A stretch of 64,000 bases of DNA, from positions 124,001 to 188,000 of the forward strand of contig CBDEGU010000005.1 of the NCBI GenBank assembly GCA_965238045.1, written 5' to 3'. The position numbers were made by a program, and so were the translations under genes. Positions 1 to 8,868 of the stretch are shown here, in pieces. The stretch comes from CBDEGU01 sp965238045. GTDB taxonomy: Bacteria > Acidobacteriota > Terriglobia > Bryobacterales > UBA6623. The notes beneath the pieces are model-generated. The model saw nothing but the letters and a program-made list of their open reading frames with translations. It was not told the origin of the DNA and did no database searches. Position 1 is the stretch's first letter, and the number at the start of each line of letters is the position of its first letter.

Positions 1-120
1 CCCGCCCCATCGCCCCACCAGCAAGCAAGCGACCCAGCCCAACCAGAAAAAAAAACCAAACAACCCCAATCTCGCCGAATCCATTTCCAAATCAACAACT
101 TGCCAGCCCAGGATCACCAA

Positions 121-195
121 AGACCCGTAGCGCGAATCTCGGTTTTGAGATCCGCGGCTTTTCCCACCCCAGCGAGCCATTGATCCCCTCGCCCC
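121..195. repeat. Degenerate dispersed repeat, copy 1 (partner 382-452)
   Basis: This stretch and 382-452 share, in the same order, CGTAGCGCG, CCGCGGCTTTTCC, a CGAGC block and a TTGATCCC/TTAATCCC block. They look like two diverged copies of one element of about 70 bp. Function unknown; a REP-like intergenic element is possible. Confidence 0.5.
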
Positions 196-381
196 AGCAA
201 ACCACGAATCCCCCGCGCCCGCCCACCCTCCCGGCCTGCCGCCAGGTCCCAACCCCATCCCAAACCGCCAAAATCGAACTACCAAACAGACCCAATTCCT
301 AAAAACCAATCTAAATCGACATCTTGCGGACACCTGCCCCTGACCGAATCGCGAATCTCCCCAGGGCCGCGGCAATCGAAA

Positions 382-452
382 AGCACCGTAGCGCGGAGCT
401 CGAAGAGACCCGCGGCTTTTCCTGGCCCGCCGAGCGATTAATCCCCCAATCT
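382..452. repeat. Degenerate dispersed repeat, copy 2 (partner 121-195)
   Basis: Second copy of the repeat at 121-195, with the same order of conserved blocks (CGTAGCGCG, CCGCGGCTTTTCC, CGAGC). Diverged between the blocks. Confidence 0.5.
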
Positions 453-589
453 GCCGCGCCCGCCAAGCTCCGTAGGAGCGACACATCGAACAGCCTGGGG
501 CGTGAGCCCCAGGACCACAGGCCGAAAACAGCCAGCCCCGGCAGGGGCGGCACACACCCCTTCACCACAAATACCGCTCATCGGGCCGC

Positions 590-623
590 GGAATCCACCG
601 CTGGAATCCACCGCTGGAATCCC
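590..623. repeat. 13-bp tandem repeat, about 2.5 copies
   Basis: The unit GGAATCCACCGCT occurs exactly twice in tandem (590-602 and 603-615), followed by a partial third copy. Confidence 0.7.
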
Positions 624-1099
624 CGGTACCGAAACCCCAAAACCCCCGACCCCCCTGTCACGAGATTCCTCTCCCACAAAATCAACAACATACGCAAAAA
701 ACACCCCAAAACACTTGACAGCACATGTTAGCCTATACCCGTAACGACCGGAAAGGATAGATCACCGCGATCCCCCGACCGTTTCCTGGCCAGGACAGAA
801 AGCTCGCTCAGCGGTTCATCACCTCCTCGAATCACAGAGGAGACAGTGACCACAAAGGCGGGTCTTCGGACGGCTCTCGAAAGTGGACATCCACCGCGAA
901 GGGCTACGAGCGCAGTCGAGTACCATCGCCGAGCAGGGCTACTGCGCGGCAAGACCGCGCGAGAGAACCCTTCGCCCGGAACCGCCTGCAGCTTCCGGCT
1001 GGGGCGGCTCGCCGGGATCACATAGTCGGAACGAGAGGCGTCTCTCACTTCTTTGAAAGTTTCTTGAATTCAAAAAAGAAGCCCCGCGAAGAACCAAGC

Positions 1100-1159
1100 C
1101 AGCAACCCCAGCCAGTCGGCAACCGCGGCCAGCAATCCCAGCCAGCCGGCAACCCATCC
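1100..1159. repeat. 30-bp imperfect tandem duplication
   Basis: Two adjacent copies, 1100-1129 and 1130-1159, share CAGCAAYCCCAGCCAG followed by a CGGCAACC block. They differ at a few positions, mostly at the 3' end. Confidence 0.65.
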
Positions 1160-1476
1160 GCCAGACCATGCAGCGGAGCCCGGGGGCGAGACACCGTCGA
1201 GCCCCTCAACCCGCCCGCGGCCATCCAAAATCCAAAAACCAGAAAATCCGGGCAAATCCGGACAAAACGACGCCCAAGAACCCTTCCTCGACCCAACCCC
1301 AGTTCTCGCCCCCTCCACGCTCGAAAAAAAAGGTCTCAAATCCAGAAAAACCGGGCATAACCGGACAAAACCCCCGGCCAAGAGGTCATCGGCCGCCGCT
1401 GACGTTTCGGACCCCGAGCCCTCGAACCATCACCCAATCCGCCCTCGACTCCCTGCCCGTGCCACATAATGAGGAC

Positions 1477-1884
1477 ATGATTGTGTCCGTCTCCACGCAA
1501 GGCTTCAACGACATCATCGACATCACCAGCGACGTTCGCGCCTGCTGCCAGCAGAGCGGCGTGCGTGATGGTCTGGCGCATCTGTTCGTGGCCGGATCGA
1601 CGGCCGCCTTGTCCACGATCGAGTATGAGCCCGGCGCTCTCGCCGACCTCAAGCAGGCCTTGGAGCGCATCGCTCCGATGGACGGCCACTACCGGCACAA
1701 CGAGGCTTGGGGCGACGGCAACGGCTACGCCCACGTGCGGGCCGCTCTCATGAAACCATCGCTTACGATTCCGATCGCGGATGGCGAACTGGTCTTGGGC
1801 ACCTGGCAACAGGTCATCCTGCTCGACTTCGACAACCGGCCTCGCCGCCGAACGATTCATGTTCAGACGCTTGCGGCGGCCTAG
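1477..1884 (+). CDS. YjbQ/UPF0047 family protein (secondary thiamine-phosphate synthase-like)
   Basis: The 135-residue product from the ATG at 1477 matches the size and pattern of the YjbQ/UPF0047 family: the N-terminal half has ITSDVRACCQQSGVRDGL, then GSTAALSTIEYEPG, and the C-terminal half has LVLGTWQQVILLDFDNRPRRR. Members are compact trimeric cytosolic proteins; some show weak thiamine-phosphate synthase activity, and their true role is not settled. The frame stays open upstream to 1168, but that part is low-complexity and does not belong to the family, so the internal ATG was chosen. The next gene, a sugar-phosphate kinase, follows 64 bp downstream on the same strand. Confidence 0.88.
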   Translation: MIVSVSTQGFNDIIDITSDVRACCQQSGVRDGLAHLFVAGSTAALSTIEYEPGALADLKQALERIAPMDGHYRHNEAWGDGNGYAHVRAALMKPSLTIPIADGELVLGTWQQVILLDFDNRPRRRTIHVQTLAAA

Positions 1885-1948
1885 CCAGGGCGCCGGTTCG
1901 CGTTCGTTCTTCTGTTCCACTGCCACGGACTGCTAGGATGGTCTCTTC

Positions 1949-2874
1949 ATGATTCTGACCCTCACATTGAACCCGGCGATCGACCTGACGATTCAGACCG
2001 ACCGGGTCAATTACGACGATCGCAGTCCCGTGCTTGAGGAAAAGGAGTCTCCTGGTGGCAAGGGCATCAACGCCGCGCAAGTGATTCACTCCTACGGCGG
2101 GCAAGTCCATGCGGTGGCCACCCGCGGCGGCGCGCGCGGACGGCGCATGGCGGAACTGCTCGAGGCCTCGACGCTTCCCGTCACGCTGATACCGGTGGAA
2201 GGCGAAACACGGCGCAACTTCGCGATCAGCGACGAGCAGGGCCTGACGATCAAGCTCGATCATGCCGGCTGCCCGCTGCGGCCGGCCGAATTGGACCGCG
2301 TCGAACAGACGATTTGCCGCAAGCTGCCGCAAGCCCGCTGGCTGATGCTGACCGGAAGCATGCCGCCCGAGACGCCGCTGGACTTCTTCGCGCGTCTGAT
2401 TCGCGCCGCCCGCGCTCGGGACGTATCGACCTTGCTTGACACCGGGGGCGACGCCTTCCGCCTGGGACTGCGGGAAGGCCCGACCGTCGCCAAGCCGAAC
2501 CGCCGCGAGGCCGAGCGGCTGCTCGGCCGCTCGCTATTCTCGCAGCCGCACTCGGCCGCCGCGGCGAGTGAGATTCAGCGGATGGGCGCCGGCCACGTCA
2601 TCCTTTCCCTCGGCAGCCAGGGGGCTATCGCGGCCTGGGATGGTGGTCTGCTGCGGGCGGTTCCGCCGGCCGTGCAGAGCGGTTGCTCCATCGGCGCGGG
2701 GGATGTTCTCGGCGCGACCTGCGTTTGGTCTCTCTCACGGGACGCGGAGTTTCCTGAAGCGCTGAACTGGGCGGTAGCCGCGGCCACCGTGGCGGCGAGC
2801 CGGCCCGGCCTGAACTTCGGCCTCTCAGCGAGGTGGAGGAGATGCGGAAGCTTGTCGAGATTCGGCCGATTTGA
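1949..2874 (+). pseudogene. fruK: 1-phosphofructokinase-type PfkB kinase, apparent 1-nt frameshift near the 3' end
   Basis: The N-terminus MILTLTLNPAIDLTI and the SPGGKGINAAQV motif are typical of FruK/LacC-type PfkB kinases, which phosphorylate fructose 1-phosphate or tagatose 6-phosphate. The catalytic GAGD motif is near residue 250. At about 2820 the frame goes wrong. Continuing in frame gives a 530-residue read-through across the antisense of the next gene. Adding one base there (GGN|CCT) gives the family-like tail PLSEVEEMRKLVEIRPI and a TGA at 2872-2874, for a normal length of about 308 residues. The cause is either a base lost from a GGCCCT-type run by sequencing or assembly, or a true mutation. 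The repaired end overlaps the convergent lipoprotein gene by about 50 bp. Confidence 0.8.
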
Positions 2875-3529
2875 CGAAACTGTCGAGTTGAGAGGCCAGC
2901 TCGTCGATACTCCTCCGCGCGGCTTCACTCATCTTGGCGACGACATCACGGACCTCGCCGACGGCGACCTCTCCCTTGCTGGCGCTCGAGCCCTGCCAGA
3001 GCGGCTCGCTGGTTTCGGCATCGAGCAGATCGAGCGAGAGTTTTACCGCGACCGAAACGCCGTTGTCAAAATCCACTTCTTCGAGCCGCTCGATTCTGCC
3101 CCGGAGCACGTAGTCGGACTTGGTCCGGCCGTCGAAAATGATGACGCGGCGGAAGGTTTTCCGCCGCCGCATCTGCTCGAGCAGAGCATGCGTCAGCGTA
3201 GTGCGGGGATCTTCGGCCCAGCGATGGTATTCGTAAAACCCCACTTCCTGCCGGTTCGGCCGGTAGACGATCTTGTCCCGGATGAGCATCTCCGAGGCCC
3301 GAAACGTCATGATCACCGCCGTGTCGCGGCCCTCGCCGCTCGGCTCGACGACGGGCTCGGGAAGATGGAGCTTGTAATAGTGCGTTGGAGGGATCTTGCC
3401 CGCGCAAGAGGCCAGCAGCAGCAAGACCGCGGCCGAGAAAGCGATTCCGGGACGACGAGCCGCTCGGTGGCGGCGGACAGCTTCCAGCCACCGGAGCAGG
3501 CGCCGGGTCTTCCTGTTGATTCGATTCAT
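2825..3529 (-). CDS. Lipoprotein, ABC-transport auxiliary component-like
   Basis: The product starts with a basic stretch, then a hydrophobic segment ending in a lipobox (LLASC), so it should be a lipoprotein. The mature part (THYYKLHLPEP, later DKIVYRPNRQEVGFYEYHRWAEDP) resembles the auxiliary lipoproteins of Mla/Pqi-type ABC transporters, which bind outer-membrane lipid-transport complexes. A longer frame reaches 3562, but that start would overlap the divergent gene at 3555, so the internal ATG at 3529 was preferred. No partner permease or MCE gene lies nearby. The C-terminus overlaps the repaired end of the PfkB gene in convergent orientation. The family assignment is from pattern recognition only. 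Confidence 0.75.
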   Translation of the reverse strand: MNRINRKTRRLLRWLEAVRRHRAARRPGIAFSAAVLLLLASCAGKIPPTHYYKLHLPEPVVEPSGEGRDTAVIMTFRASEMLIRDKIVYRPNRQEVGFYEYHRWAEDPRTTLTHALLEQMRRRKTFRRVIIFDGRTKSDYVLRGRIERLEEVDFDNGVSVAVKLSLDLLDAETSEPLWQGSSASKGEVAVGEVRDVVAKMSEAARRSIDELASQLDSFVKSAESRQASASPPPR

Positions 3530-3554
3530 GATGTGAGGTAATCTTGCACGTATT

Positions 3555-3863
3555 ATGAACAATGCGGTGCTGAACTGTCACCATTGCGGCGCGCAACGAA
3601 GGTTGCAAGCGGGCGACAAGATCTTCCGTCAGGATACCTGCTCTTCCTGTGACGCGGATCTGCACTGCTGCCGCGGCTGCCGCCACTTCGATCCGGGCAT
3701 GCACAATCAATGTGCCGAGCCGCGGGTGGAGTGGGTTGCGGGCAAGGAGAAATCCAATTTCTGTGACTACTTCGAGCCGCGCACGGTGGTGGACTTGGTG
3801 CATCGTTCGAGTGCGGGTCCCGAAGCGGCAGGAGCTTCGTTTGACTCGCTGTTCAAGAAGTAG
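3555..3863 (+). CDS. Small Cys-rich (zinc-ribbon-like) protein
   Basis: A 102-residue protein with nine cysteines: C8-x2-C11, C29-x2-C32, C38/C39-x2-C42, C53 and C70. The spacing suggests two or more metal-binding knuckles, probably zinc. There is no signal peptide or membrane segment, so it is probably cytosolic. Small proteins of this kind occur in acidobacterial and deltaproteobacterial genomes without known function. It diverges from the lipoprotein gene across about 25 bp and lies 47 bp upstream of the aminotransferase on the same strand, so it may be co-transcribed with it. Confidence 0.75.
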   Translation: MNNAVLNCHHCGAQRRLQAGDKIFRQDTCSSCDADLHCCRGCRHFDPGMHNQCAEPRVEWVAGKEKSNFCDYFEPRTVVDLVHRSSAGPEAAGASFDSLFKK

Positions 3864-3910
3864 GGCCTCGGACAGGTTCGAGGAACTTCGCAATGGAATG
3901 AGGTGGCAAA

Positions 3911-4855
3911 ATGCCAGAACCGGTTGTTTATCTGCACGGTGAGTTTGTGCCCGCGTCTCGGGCGCATCTCAATATCTATGATTTCGGAATTGTGCTCGGC
4001 GCGACGGTCACCGATCAGCTGCGGACCTTTCATCACCAGCCCTACCGGCTGGAGGATCATGTCCGGAGGCTGTACGAGTCGGCGAAATACGCCCGCATCC
4101 CTCCGCCGATCTCGGCCGCCGAGACCGAGGAAGCGACGCGGGAACTCATCCGGCGCAACGCGCCGCTGATCGGCCCGGAGGCCGATCTCGGCGTGGTCTA
4201 TTTTCTCACGCCGGGCGAGAATCTCGGTTACGCGGGCTCGGCGGCGAATTTTCAGGCCGCATCGGGGCCAACCTTTTGCATTCACTCGTTTCCGTTGCCG
4301 TTCGAAGCGTTCCGGCCTCTCTTTACCGCCGGCGTGCATCTGGTCACGCCCAGCACCCGCCATGTGCCGCCGCAATGTCTTGACCAGAAGATCAAGCACC
4401 GCAGCCGTTTGCACTGGTGGATCGCCGAGAAGGAAGCGCAACTTGCCGACCCGGCGGCGATTCCGCTGCTGCTCGACATTCATGGCAATCTGACCGAATG
4501 CAGCGGCGCTAATTTTCTGCTCGTCAAGGATGGCGCCGTTTTTTCTCCGACGGCCTCGAACATGTTGCGCGGCTGTAGCCGGGGTGCGGTGATCGAGCTC
4601 TGTAACCGGCTCGGCCTGCTGTTCAAAGAACGCGACCTCCAAGTGCATGACGCCATCAACGCCGACGAGATCTTTCTCGTAACTACACCGTATTGCATGG
4701 CGCCAGTGACGAGGATCAATGGGATCTTGGTCGGTGAGGGAGTCGCGGGCGGCCCGATATACGAACAACTTCTCGCGGCCTGGAGCAAGAAAGTCGGCCT
4801 TGACATCCGGGCGCAGGTGCTGGGGACGGCGACCAGCGCGGGGGGCGCGGCGTGA
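3911..4855 (+). CDS. Class IV PLP-dependent aminotransferase (BCAT / aminodeoxychorismate lyase fold)
   Basis: The 314-residue protein has the fold-type IV pattern. The N-terminal HGEFVPASRAHLNIYDFGIVLGATV and RLEDHVRRL define the small domain. DQKIKHRSRLHW (160-169) holds the probable Schiff-base lysine, K162. LTECSGANFLLVKDG (195-208) supplies the cofactor-binding glutamate. The family transfers amino groups (branched-chain or D-amino acids) or cleaves aminodeoxychorismate; the substrate cannot be read from sequence. The TGA overlaps the GTG start of the following SDR gene, which implies translational coupling and a shared pathway. Confidence 0.85.
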   Translation: MPEPVVYLHGEFVPASRAHLNIYDFGIVLGATVTDQLRTFHHQPYRLEDHVRRLYESAKYARIPPPISAAETEEATRELIRRNAPLIGPEADLGVVYFLTPGENLGYAGSAANFQAASGPTFCIHSFPLPFEAFRPLFTAGVHLVTPSTRHVPPQCLDQKIKHRSRLHWWIAEKEAQLADPAAIPLLLDIHGNLTECSGANFLLVKDGAVFSPTASNMLRGCSRGAVIELCNRLGLLFKERDLQVHDAINADEIFLVTTPYCMAPVTRINGILVGEGVAGGPIYEQLLAAWSKKVGLDIRAQVLGTATSAGGAA

Positions 4856-5637
4856 GGCGGACGATGGATCTTTTCCGGCTCGATGGCAAGATTGCACTGG
4901 TCAGCGGCGGCACCGGGCTTTACGGCAAACACATCGTCCGCGCTCTGGCCGAGGCCGGAGCCACGGTTGTCGTGGCTTCGCGCAACGAAGAGAGATGCCG
5001 TGCCTACGCCGGCGAGCTAGAGGCGGAAGGCCTGCAAGCCGAGGGGGACCGGCTCGACCTGGGGACCGAGGCGTCCATCGCCGGGTTGCGGGACCGCATC
5101 ATCGAGAGGCACGGCAGGCTGGACATACTCTTCAACAATAGCGTCGCGCGTTCTGGCGGAGACCTCTCCGAGGCAACCGCCGAAACATGGGAAGAGGCGA
5201 TGAAGGTGAATTCGACCGGTTTCTTGCTGGCCTGCCGGATCTTTTCCGAGCCCATGCGCAAGCAGCGCTCGGGATCGATCGTGAATATCGCCTCGATCTA
5301 CGGCATGACCGCCCCAGACTGGTCGATCTACGAGGGGACGGAGATCACCAATCCGATCGACTACCACTTCGCCAAGGGAGGCATGATTCAGATGACGCGC
5401 TACTTGGCGAGCTATCTAGGTCCCTACAATATTCGGGTCAACGCCCTCTCGCCGGGCGGACTCCAGCAGGCCAGTCATCCCAAACGATTCGTCAAGCAGT
5501 ACAGCGCCCGGACGATGCTCGGACGCATGGCCGAAGATGACGACATCAAGGGACCGGCCGTCTTCTTGGCCTCCGAGGCGTCGCGCTACATCACGGGCGC
5601 GAACATTCCGCTCGACGCCGGCTGGACGGCGATCTGA
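4852..5637 (+). CDS. SDR-family oxidoreductase
   Basis: A classical short-chain dehydrogenase of 261 residues. It has the cofactor motif SGGTGLYG (18-25), NN at 95-96, catalytic S148 and Y171-x3-K175, and ends in PLDAGWTAI as many gluconate-5-dehydrogenase-like SDRs do. The GTG at 4852 overlaps the stop of the aminotransferase (GTGA); an ATG at 4864 is an alternative start. A short insert, EGTEITNP, lies between the serine and the tyrosine. Coupling to an aminotransferase suggests oxidation or reduction of a keto or hydroxy acid linked to amino-group transfer, but the substrate is unknown. Confidence 0.87.
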   Translation: MRRTMDLFRLDGKIALVSGGTGLYGKHIVRALAEAGATVVVASRNEERCRAYAGELEAEGLQAEGDRLDLGTEASIAGLRDRIIERHGRLDILFNNSVARSGGDLSEATAETWEEAMKVNSTGFLLACRIFSEPMRKQRSGSIVNIASIYGMTAPDWSIYEGTEITNPIDYHFAKGGMIQMTRYLASYLGPYNIRVNALSPGGLQQASHPKRFVKQYSARTMLGRMAEDDDIKGPAVFLASEASRYITGANIPLDAGWTAI

Positions 5638-5696
5638 AGCGGCGCCCCGGCGGAGGGACACAGTATTTCCGAGGGGCGCTCTCTTACCGCGCGGCG

Positions 5697-8438
5697 TCAG
5701 TTGACGTCGAAGTGATCGCGTTGCAGGGAACCATCGCCGCGCACCAGCACGTGGCTCTTGAGCAACTCCTCGATTTCTTGCAGATAGTTGTTCTTGCGAG
5801 ATTTGAGCACGCGCGCCACCTCGGGGTTGACCCGCAAGGTGACGTCCTTTTGCGGCTCCATGTCGGGACCCATCTTGCGGGCGTCCTCCATGATTGCGTA
5901 GATCACGGTGAGAACGGATTTCAGGTGGCCCGCTCCCGAGCAAGTGGGACACGGCGAGCAGAGCGCTTTCTCAAGCGACTGTTTTACTCGCTTGCGCGTG
6001 AGCGACACCAGCCCAAAATCGTTGAAGGGAAGTGCCTTGGAAGGTGCGCGGTCTCGCTGCAGGGCGCTTTCGAGAGCTCGGAAAACCTTCTGCCGGTTGG
6101 GGCGATCGTCCATGTCGATGAAGTCGATGACGATGATTCCGCCCAGATCACGGAGCCGGATCTGGCGGGCCACTTCTTCCGCGGCCTCGACGTTGGTGTT
6201 GACGATCGTATCCTCGAGGCGATCCGACTTGCCGACGTATTTTCCCGTATTGACATCCACGGCGACCAGGGCTTCAGTCTGATTGATGACGATGTAACCG
6301 CCGGACTTGAGCCACACTTTCGGACGGAGCGCTTTTTCGAGTGCCTGAGTGATGTTGAACTCATCAAAAACCGGTTTCGAGCGCGTATAGAGTTTGACGC
6401 ACGGAAGCAGTTGCGGCTGGAACCGCTCGACAAAACGCAAGATGCGTTCGTACTCTTCTTCGTTATCCACCCAGATGGTCTTGAAGTCCTCATCGAGCTG
6501 GTCGCGCAAGATGCGCTCGACGATGTCGAGATCCTGGTGGACGAGTCCGGGGCTGCCTCGCTTCTCGGATTTCTGCCGGATGTCAAGCCACAGATTGTAG
6601 AGGAACAGCATGTCGCCCCGGATTTCCTCCTCGGCGGCGCCTTCGCCGGCCGTGCGGACGATGAAACTGCCCTGCATGCCGGTGCGATGGGTCTTCACGA
6701 TGGTTCTGAGCCGCTGCCGTTCGTCGAACGAGGCAATCTTTCGGGACACGCCGACATGGTCCACCGTGGGCATGTAGACCAGGTAGCGCCCCGGCAGAGC
6801 GATGTGTGAAGTGATGCGGGCCCCTTTTCTGCCGAGGGGCTCCTTAGCGATCTGAACCAGTATCTCGTTTCCCTTCGAGAGGATGTCGGTGATCTTCGTT
6901 TCAGAAGAGGAAGCGCCGTCACCCATGGCAGGTTTCTCCGCTTCGCCGTCTTTGGTTGCTTCATTCTGTTCCGGAGCCTGGGGTTCTTTGGGGCCGGCTT
7001 CGCTGGAGCCCCGGCCACCCCTGCGGCGTCCGGAGCGGCGGCGTCCGCGCCGCTGGAGTGGCCGTGACGCATCGGAACGGTCACGAACGTCGGCGGACGC
7101 CGCCGGTCGCGAGCCGTCTCCATCGTTGTCAGCGGAGGCAGTTTCGAGTCCCGCGGGCTCGGATAGAGGAAGTCCGGGCATCGAGTGGGAAGATCCCTCG
7201 GGCGAGATTGGCGGCTTGACTGAATCCTCGCCTTGCGAGGAGGAATCGGAAGCCGCGGGAGCCGGTGTTTCGGTCTCGGGAGGGGAGATGTCGCCGGACG
7301 AGTGCTCTTCGGTCTCGGAATCGGCGTCGGGGACCGGCCCGGAGATTGTCTCCTCGCTGGCAGGCCCGGGCGGCTCGATCTCGGGGGACTCGGGCTGGGG
7401 GGACTCGGGCGCGAGGGACTCGGGCGCGGGGGCTGCCTCCGGTTCTTCGGTCCCCACACCAGCGGCCAGAGGCTCGGAAACATCGGAAGGCTCGTCCGCA
7501 TTGTCCGCATCGCCCGGATCTCCCACATCGCCGGGATCGTCCGCATCTCCCACATCGGGCGCATCGCCCGCTGCCGGAGTCTCGAGTTCCGGCGCGTTTG
7601 ATTCTGGAGGAGAAACTTCGGCGGACGGCGCTTCTTCGGCGCCGGCGAGGGCTTCGGCGGCTGGCGGCGCGGAATCGCGGGAGGTGTCGGTGCCGTCGCT
7701 GGCACCGGCATCGGCCACCTGCTCGCCGGCCCGAGGCGTATCGTCAGCAGCGTCCGCAGAAGGTGAGGACATAAGATCTTTGTATTTGGCGAGGGATTCA
7801 CCTGGCAGAACGGGGATCTCCGCGTCCAAGGGTGATTCGGCTGCCGATGGCGCGCTTGTGAGCTGGTTTTCCGGCGCGTCTCCGGCCGGGGCGGCTTCGT
7901 TGGATTGCAAGTCGGCGGATTTCGGTTCGGCGGCCGGCGCCAGGTCTGCATCGGCGTCGTTTGCCTCAGCATCGTTCGCATCGGCAACATTGGCGTACTT
8001 GGAGTCGGGGAATCCTTCTCCTGACGGGCGCCGGCGGCCGCGGCGGCCGCGCTGACGCCGCCCTCGGCGGCGGCCAGCTTCCCTTCTCTGGGGCGATTCC
8101 GCCGCGCCGTCTTCGCCCGGCCGCGACGGTTTGTCGGACTTCTCCGGCGCCGTTTCGGTTACCCGAGGCGTCGCCGCCGGCCCGTCATCTTCGAGGTCCA
8201 AGTCCTCGGTATCACTGACGAAATCCGACACATAGAGGAACGCGTCGCGGTCGAGGCCCACGTCGACGAACGCCGACTGCATGCCCGGGAGCACGCGCGT
8301 GACGCGGCCCTTGTGCAGGCTGCCGGCCAGACCTTCCTGGGTTTCGCGTTCGATGTAGATTTCGACGAGCTTGTCGTCTTCCAGGATGGCCAGCTTGGTT
8401 TCGTGCGGGGTGGTTGAAACCACCAATTCTTTCGACAT
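5697..8438 (-). CDS. rng: Ribonuclease E/G with very large insertion in the S1 domain
   Basis: A 913-residue member of the Rne/Rng family, an endoribonuclease for rRNA maturation and mRNA decay. The S1 domain starts normally (LHKGRVTRVLPGMQSAFVDVG, 41-61) and resumes at KITDILSKGNEILVQIAKEP (515-534). Between them, residues about 78-514 form an acidic Pro/Ala/Ser/Glu-rich disordered segment. It is bounded by two arginine-rich patches (119-138 and 459-477). The catalytic core is intact: AVDVN with D728, VIDFIDM with D772, and the zinc-link cysteines CSPCPTC (827-833). E. coli RNase E has its disordered scaffold at the C-terminus; here it lies within S1. The gene follows the rod-shape operon after a 430-bp gap. 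Confidence 0.95.
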   Translation of the reverse strand: MSKELVVSTTPHETKLAILEDDKLVEIYIERETQEGLAGSLHKGRVTRVLPGMQSAFVDVGLDRDAFLYVSDFVSDTEDLDLEDDGPAATPRVTETAPEKSDKPSRPGEDGAAESPQRREAGRRRGRRQRGRRGRRRPSGEGFPDSKYANVADANDAEANDADADLAPAAEPKSADLQSNEAAPAGDAPENQLTSAPSAAESPLDAEIPVLPGESLAKYKDLMSSPSADAADDTPRAGEQVADAGASDGTDTSRDSAPPAAEALAGAEEAPSAEVSPPESNAPELETPAAGDAPDVGDADDPGDVGDPGDADNADEPSDVSEPLAAGVGTEEPEAAPAPESLAPESPQPESPEIEPPGPASEETISGPVPDADSETEEHSSGDISPPETETPAPAASDSSSQGEDSVKPPISPEGSSHSMPGLPLSEPAGLETASADNDGDGSRPAASADVRDRSDASRPLQRRGRRRSGRRRGGRGSSEAGPKEPQAPEQNEATKDGEAEKPAMGDGASSSETKITDILSKGNEILVQIAKEPLGRKGARITSHIALPGRYLVYMPTVDHVGVSRKIASFDERQRLRTIVKTHRTGMQGSFIVRTAGEGAAEEEIRGDMLFLYNLWLDIRQKSEKRGSPGLVHQDLDIVERILRDQLDEDFKTIWVDNEEEYERILRFVERFQPQLLPCVKLYTRSKPVFDEFNITQALEKALRPKVWLKSGGYIVINQTEALVAVDVNTGKYVGKSDRLEDTIVNTNVEAAEEVARQIRLRDLGGIIVIDFIDMDDRPNRQKVFRALESALQRDRAPSKALPFNDFGLVSLTRKRVKQSLEKALCSPCPTCSGAGHLKSVLTVIYAIMEDARKMGPDMEPQKDVTLRVNPEVARVLKSRKNNYLQEIEELLKSHVLVRGDGSLQRDHFDVN
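6897..8207 (-). other. Disordered insertion within the RNase E/G S1 domain
   Basis: This in-frame segment encodes roughly residues 78-514. It contains short tandem acidic motifs such as GDADDPGDVGDPGDADNADE (297-316) and VADANDAEANDADADL (151-166), plus Arg-rich clusters near each end. At DNA level the repeats appear as 6-18-bp GGATC/CGCATC-type iterations around 7487-7570 and 7945-7995. It could be a loop for partners or RNA, by analogy with degradosome scaffolds. Confidence 0.75.
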
Positions 8439-8868
8439 CGAGCGCCTCCACGGGAAGGAGGGCCCTGGTGCTGCTACGGCTCCGACAAATCAGAAAGATC
8501 GCGTGCCTCGAAAGATCTTCGAACCTCGGCTGGAATTCCCGCGCGCCGTTGCGCGGCGTTCCTCCCAGCAGTCTCTCTTTTTCGTCCCTCGGGCGGAGCG
8601 GCCACAGCGGTGCAACCGGCTCAACGCCTTCGTTCAGGAAAACCGCCCTCCGCTGACGCGGAACCAGGGCACTTGTCCTTCCCAGCTAAATTAAGCTGCT
8701 TTCAAAACTAAATCTCTCTCCCGGAACTTGCCGGGCTCTTTCCACTCCCGAAACTTGGCGGAAGTACTTTTCGTCTCCGGCCCGCGGAGACCCAAGAATC
8801 TGGTTACTAGAATACATCACCCGTTGCGACAAAGCGGCAAGTGAGTCCCGACAAGCCAGCATCGCGCG
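8439..8868. other. Intergenic spacer, possible long 5' or 3' UTR
   Basis: No gene is seen in this 430-bp space between rodA and the RNase gene, both on the minus strand. A short perfect hairpin, GTCTCCG-gcccg-CGGAGAC, lies at 8773-8791. Because E. coli rne is regulated through its 5' UTR, a structured leader is conceivable here, but nothing in the sequence proves it. Confidence 0.4.

Larger units (their letters stand above)
1..1476. other. Non-coding region with degenerate repeats
   Basis: No convincing gene is visible. Open frames here translate to low-complexity Pro/Arg/Ser-rich sequence without family resemblance. The strand is strongly C/A-rich. Several short degenerate duplications (121-195 with 382-452; 590-623; 1100-1159; roughly 1231-1281 with 1338-1385) suggest decayed dispersed repeats rather than a gene. 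The only confident coding start is the YjbQ-type gene at 1477. Confidence 0.6.

Noticed and set aside
714..735. TTGACA followed by TATACC as a promoter
   Set aside because: The spacing is only about 13 bp, too short for sigma-70, and no gene follows.
1168..1476. 103-residue N-terminal extension of the YjbQ-like protein
   Set aside because: It is low-complexity Pro/Lys/Arg-rich sequence outside the family length; the internal ATG at 1477 gives the full family protein.
2820..3541. 530-residue extension of the PfkB kinase
   Set aside because: The part after 2820 is the antisense of the lipoprotein gene, has no PfkB similarity, and a one-base correction gives a normal C-terminus.
6883..8055. 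390-residue plus-strand open frame within the RNase gene
   Set aside because: It is the mirror of the repetitive GC-rich insertion; it shows only biased Ser/Ala/Gly composition and lies opposite a clear RNase E/G.
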